In this document: positions 5,645 to 6,645 of the stretch, piece after piece
Layout of the letters: the number at the start of each line of letters is the position of its first letter
Numbering within the stretch: the stretch's first letter is position 1
From: Candidatus Falkowbacteria bacterium CG1_02_41_21
GTDB lineage: Bacteria; Patescibacteriota; Patescibacteriia; Patescibacteriales; UBA12465
NCBI GenBank assembly: GCA_001871235.1
Contig: MNUV01000023.1
Span: 1 to 6,645 of the forward strand
Direction: 5' to 3'
Length of the DNA: 6,645 bases
Notes under the pieces: generated by a model
Told to the model about the DNA's origin: nothing
Databases searched by the model: none
The model's input: only the letters and a program-made list of their open reading frames with translations
Made by a program: the position numbers and the translations under genes

Positions 5645-6645
5645 ATGAAAAAATACTTATTGGAAATTACCGTGTTTATTAGCGGGGCGGTGGTAATGAT
5701 TTTTGAGCTGGTCGGTTCGCGCTTGGTGGCGCCTTATTTAGGCACTTCAATTTATGTTTGGACGGCTTTAATTGGTGTTATTTTGGCCAGTTTAAGTCTA
5801 GGCTACTTTATCGGCGGAAAATTGGCGGACAAGTCAGCCACTTATGCCAATTTGGGCTGGATTATCTTTTTGGCCGGTATCGGGGTGGTTATTCCGGCTT
5901 TTATCAAAACTACAGTGCTCCAATCATTCTTGAGTTTGGGAAATCACTTGGCTTGGGCGGCTTTATTTTCCGCTTTAATTCTGTTTTCTATTCCCAGTTT
6001 TTTGTTGGGTATAGTCTCGCCTTATGCGGTGCGATTAAAGATAAAGAACGTGGATAATTCCGGGCGAACAGTCGGCAACCTTTATGCCCTCTCTACCGCC
6101 GGCAGTATCGCCGGAACTTTCTTGGCCGGGTTTTTGATTATTCCGCTTCTGGGCGTGACCAAGATAATTTTTTTGCTCTCGGCCGTTTTAGTTTTGCTGT
6201 CGTTATTTTTATTGAAAGATAAATTTTTTTATAGATTATTTATTTTACTATTTTTAGTCTCGGCTATTTTGGCCGTGGCCTGGTCGGAGCAAAAACAATA
6301 TGCTCAAACCGGAAAAATATCATTCAGTACGCCCTATAACGAAGTGGAGATTTATAAAGGGATTGATGCCCAGACCAGTCGGCCCACCTTAAATCTCTCC
6401 ACCGATCGTTTCGGCCGGCAGTCCACGATGTTTTTAGACGGCAATGATTTGGCGTCCGAATATGGCCGCTTCTACCGGCTGGCGGAGCATTTTAAGCCGC
6501 AATTTAAGAAGACTCTGATGATCGGCGGAGCGGCTTATATTTACCCGCAGTATTATTTGAGGAAGTATCCGACAGCGACTATTGATGTCGTGGAAATAGA
6601 TCCGAAGCTGACCGCTTTGGCGCGAGAATATTTTTCTTTGAAAGA
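5645..6645 (+). CDS. Fused membrane/spermidine-synthase-like protein, 3' end missing
   Basis: The frame is open from ATG at 5645 to the window edge (333 residues and two bases), so the C-terminus is cut off. The first 213 or so residues hold about seven membrane segments, beginning with ISGAVVMIFELVGSRLVAPYLG (13-33 region) and including LSLGYFIGGKLAD (50-62) and GNLYALSTAGSIAGTFLAGF (144-163), the usual N-terminal part of 'fused MFS/spermidine synthase' proteins. The cytoplasmic part starts near 225 with TPYNEVEIY, then FLDGNDLASEYGRFYRL (263-279), a Rossmann methyltransferase-like loop MIGGAAYIYPQYYL (292-305), and VEIDPKLTALAREYF (316-330). The true synthase GGGDG motif is replaced by GGAAY, so the substrate-binding Asp is absent and polyamine synthesis is doubtful. 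The later catalytic region is outside the window. It is the fifth gene of the operon, one base after the polymerase stop. Family call good; function unknown. Confidence 0.88.
   Translation, partial: MKKYLLEITVFISGAVVMIFELVGSRLVAPYLGTSIYVWTALIGVILASLSLGYFIGGKLADKSATYANLGWIIFLAGIGVVIPAFIKTTVLQSFLSLGNHLAWAALFSALILFSIPSFLLGIVSPYAVRLKIKNVDNSGRTVGNLYALSTAGSIAGTFLAGFLIIPLLGVTKIIFLLSAVLVLLSLFLLKDKFFYRLFILLFLVSAILAVAWSEQKQYAQTGKISFSTPYNEVEIYKGIDAQTSRPTLNLSTDRFGRQSTMFLDGNDLASEYGRFYRLAEHFKPQFKKTLMIGGAAYIYPQYYLRKYPTATIDVVEIDPKLTALAREYFSLK

Larger units (their letters stand above)
866..6645 (+). other. Surface-polysaccharide operon (flippase, GT4, GT2, polymerase, synthase-like protein)
   Basis: Five plus-strand genes follow one promoter with gaps of 4, 3, 4 and 1 bases and no terminator between them, so they are almost certainly co-transcribed. 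Order and families match the core of a Wzx/Wzy-dependent pathway: two sugar transferases, an exporter and a polymerase. Missing from the visible part are a priming phospho-sugar transferase, a chain-length protein and sugar-nucleotide enzymes. The operon runs beyond the right edge, so its end is not known. Confidence 0.85.

Noticed and set aside
5758..6057. 99-codon plus-strand open frame
   Set aside because: It is out of frame within the synthase-like membrane protein, which reads through the same DNA in a strongly supported frame.

Overview
The window looks like part of a small bacterial genome from the Candidate Phyla Radiation (Patescibacteria), most likely a Parcubacteria- or Microgenomates-type lineage. 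This is inferred from four things: moderately AT-rich DNA, genes packed 1 to 4 bases apart, TGA used as an ordinary stop codon (the response regulator ends in TGA, so the UGA-glycine code of Gracilibacteria/SR1 does not apply), and a 'fused MFS/spermidine synthase' type membrane protein of a kind I associate with these genomes. No rRNA or ribosomal protein gene is present to confirm the placement.

Layout. Bases 17-46 form a bidirectional intrinsic terminator. It is followed at 47-85 by two short hairpins built on a repeated GGGCGTAAG core. A complete OmpR-family response regulator lies on the minus strand (90-764) and reads towards that terminator. A divergent control region (765-904) holds an extended -10 promoter for the regulator and a strong sigma70-type promoter for the plus strand, with two inverted repeats beside them. 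From 905 to the right edge runs one very tight plus-strand operon: a Wzx-type flippase (905-2398), a GT4 glycosyltransferase (2403-3473), a GT2 glycosyltransferase (3477-4178), a Wzy/O-antigen-polymerase-like membrane protein (4183-5643), and a membrane protein with a spermidine-synthase-like domain that is cut by the window edge (5645-6645+).

How the genes fit together. The two transferases would add sugars to a lipid-linked oligosaccharide on the inner face of the membrane. The flippase would turn it outward and the polymerase would join the repeat units into a surface polysaccharide. The priming transferase, chain-length regulator and sugar-nucleotide synthesis genes are not in the window. 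The last gene has no obvious role in this pathway. The response regulator has no histidine kinase beside it here and is placed to control itself or the divergent operon, but that is inference from position only.

The most unusual features are regulatory rather than enzymatic. The operon promoter is so close to the first ATG that the flippase mRNA should be leaderless or nearly so. None of the six start codons has a recognisable Shine-Dalgarno sequence. The 3' side of the regulator carries a tandem hairpin repeat that may be an interspersed element. I see no phage, transposon, CRISPR, tRNA or rRNA features, and nothing that amounts to a clearly new defence or metabolic system.
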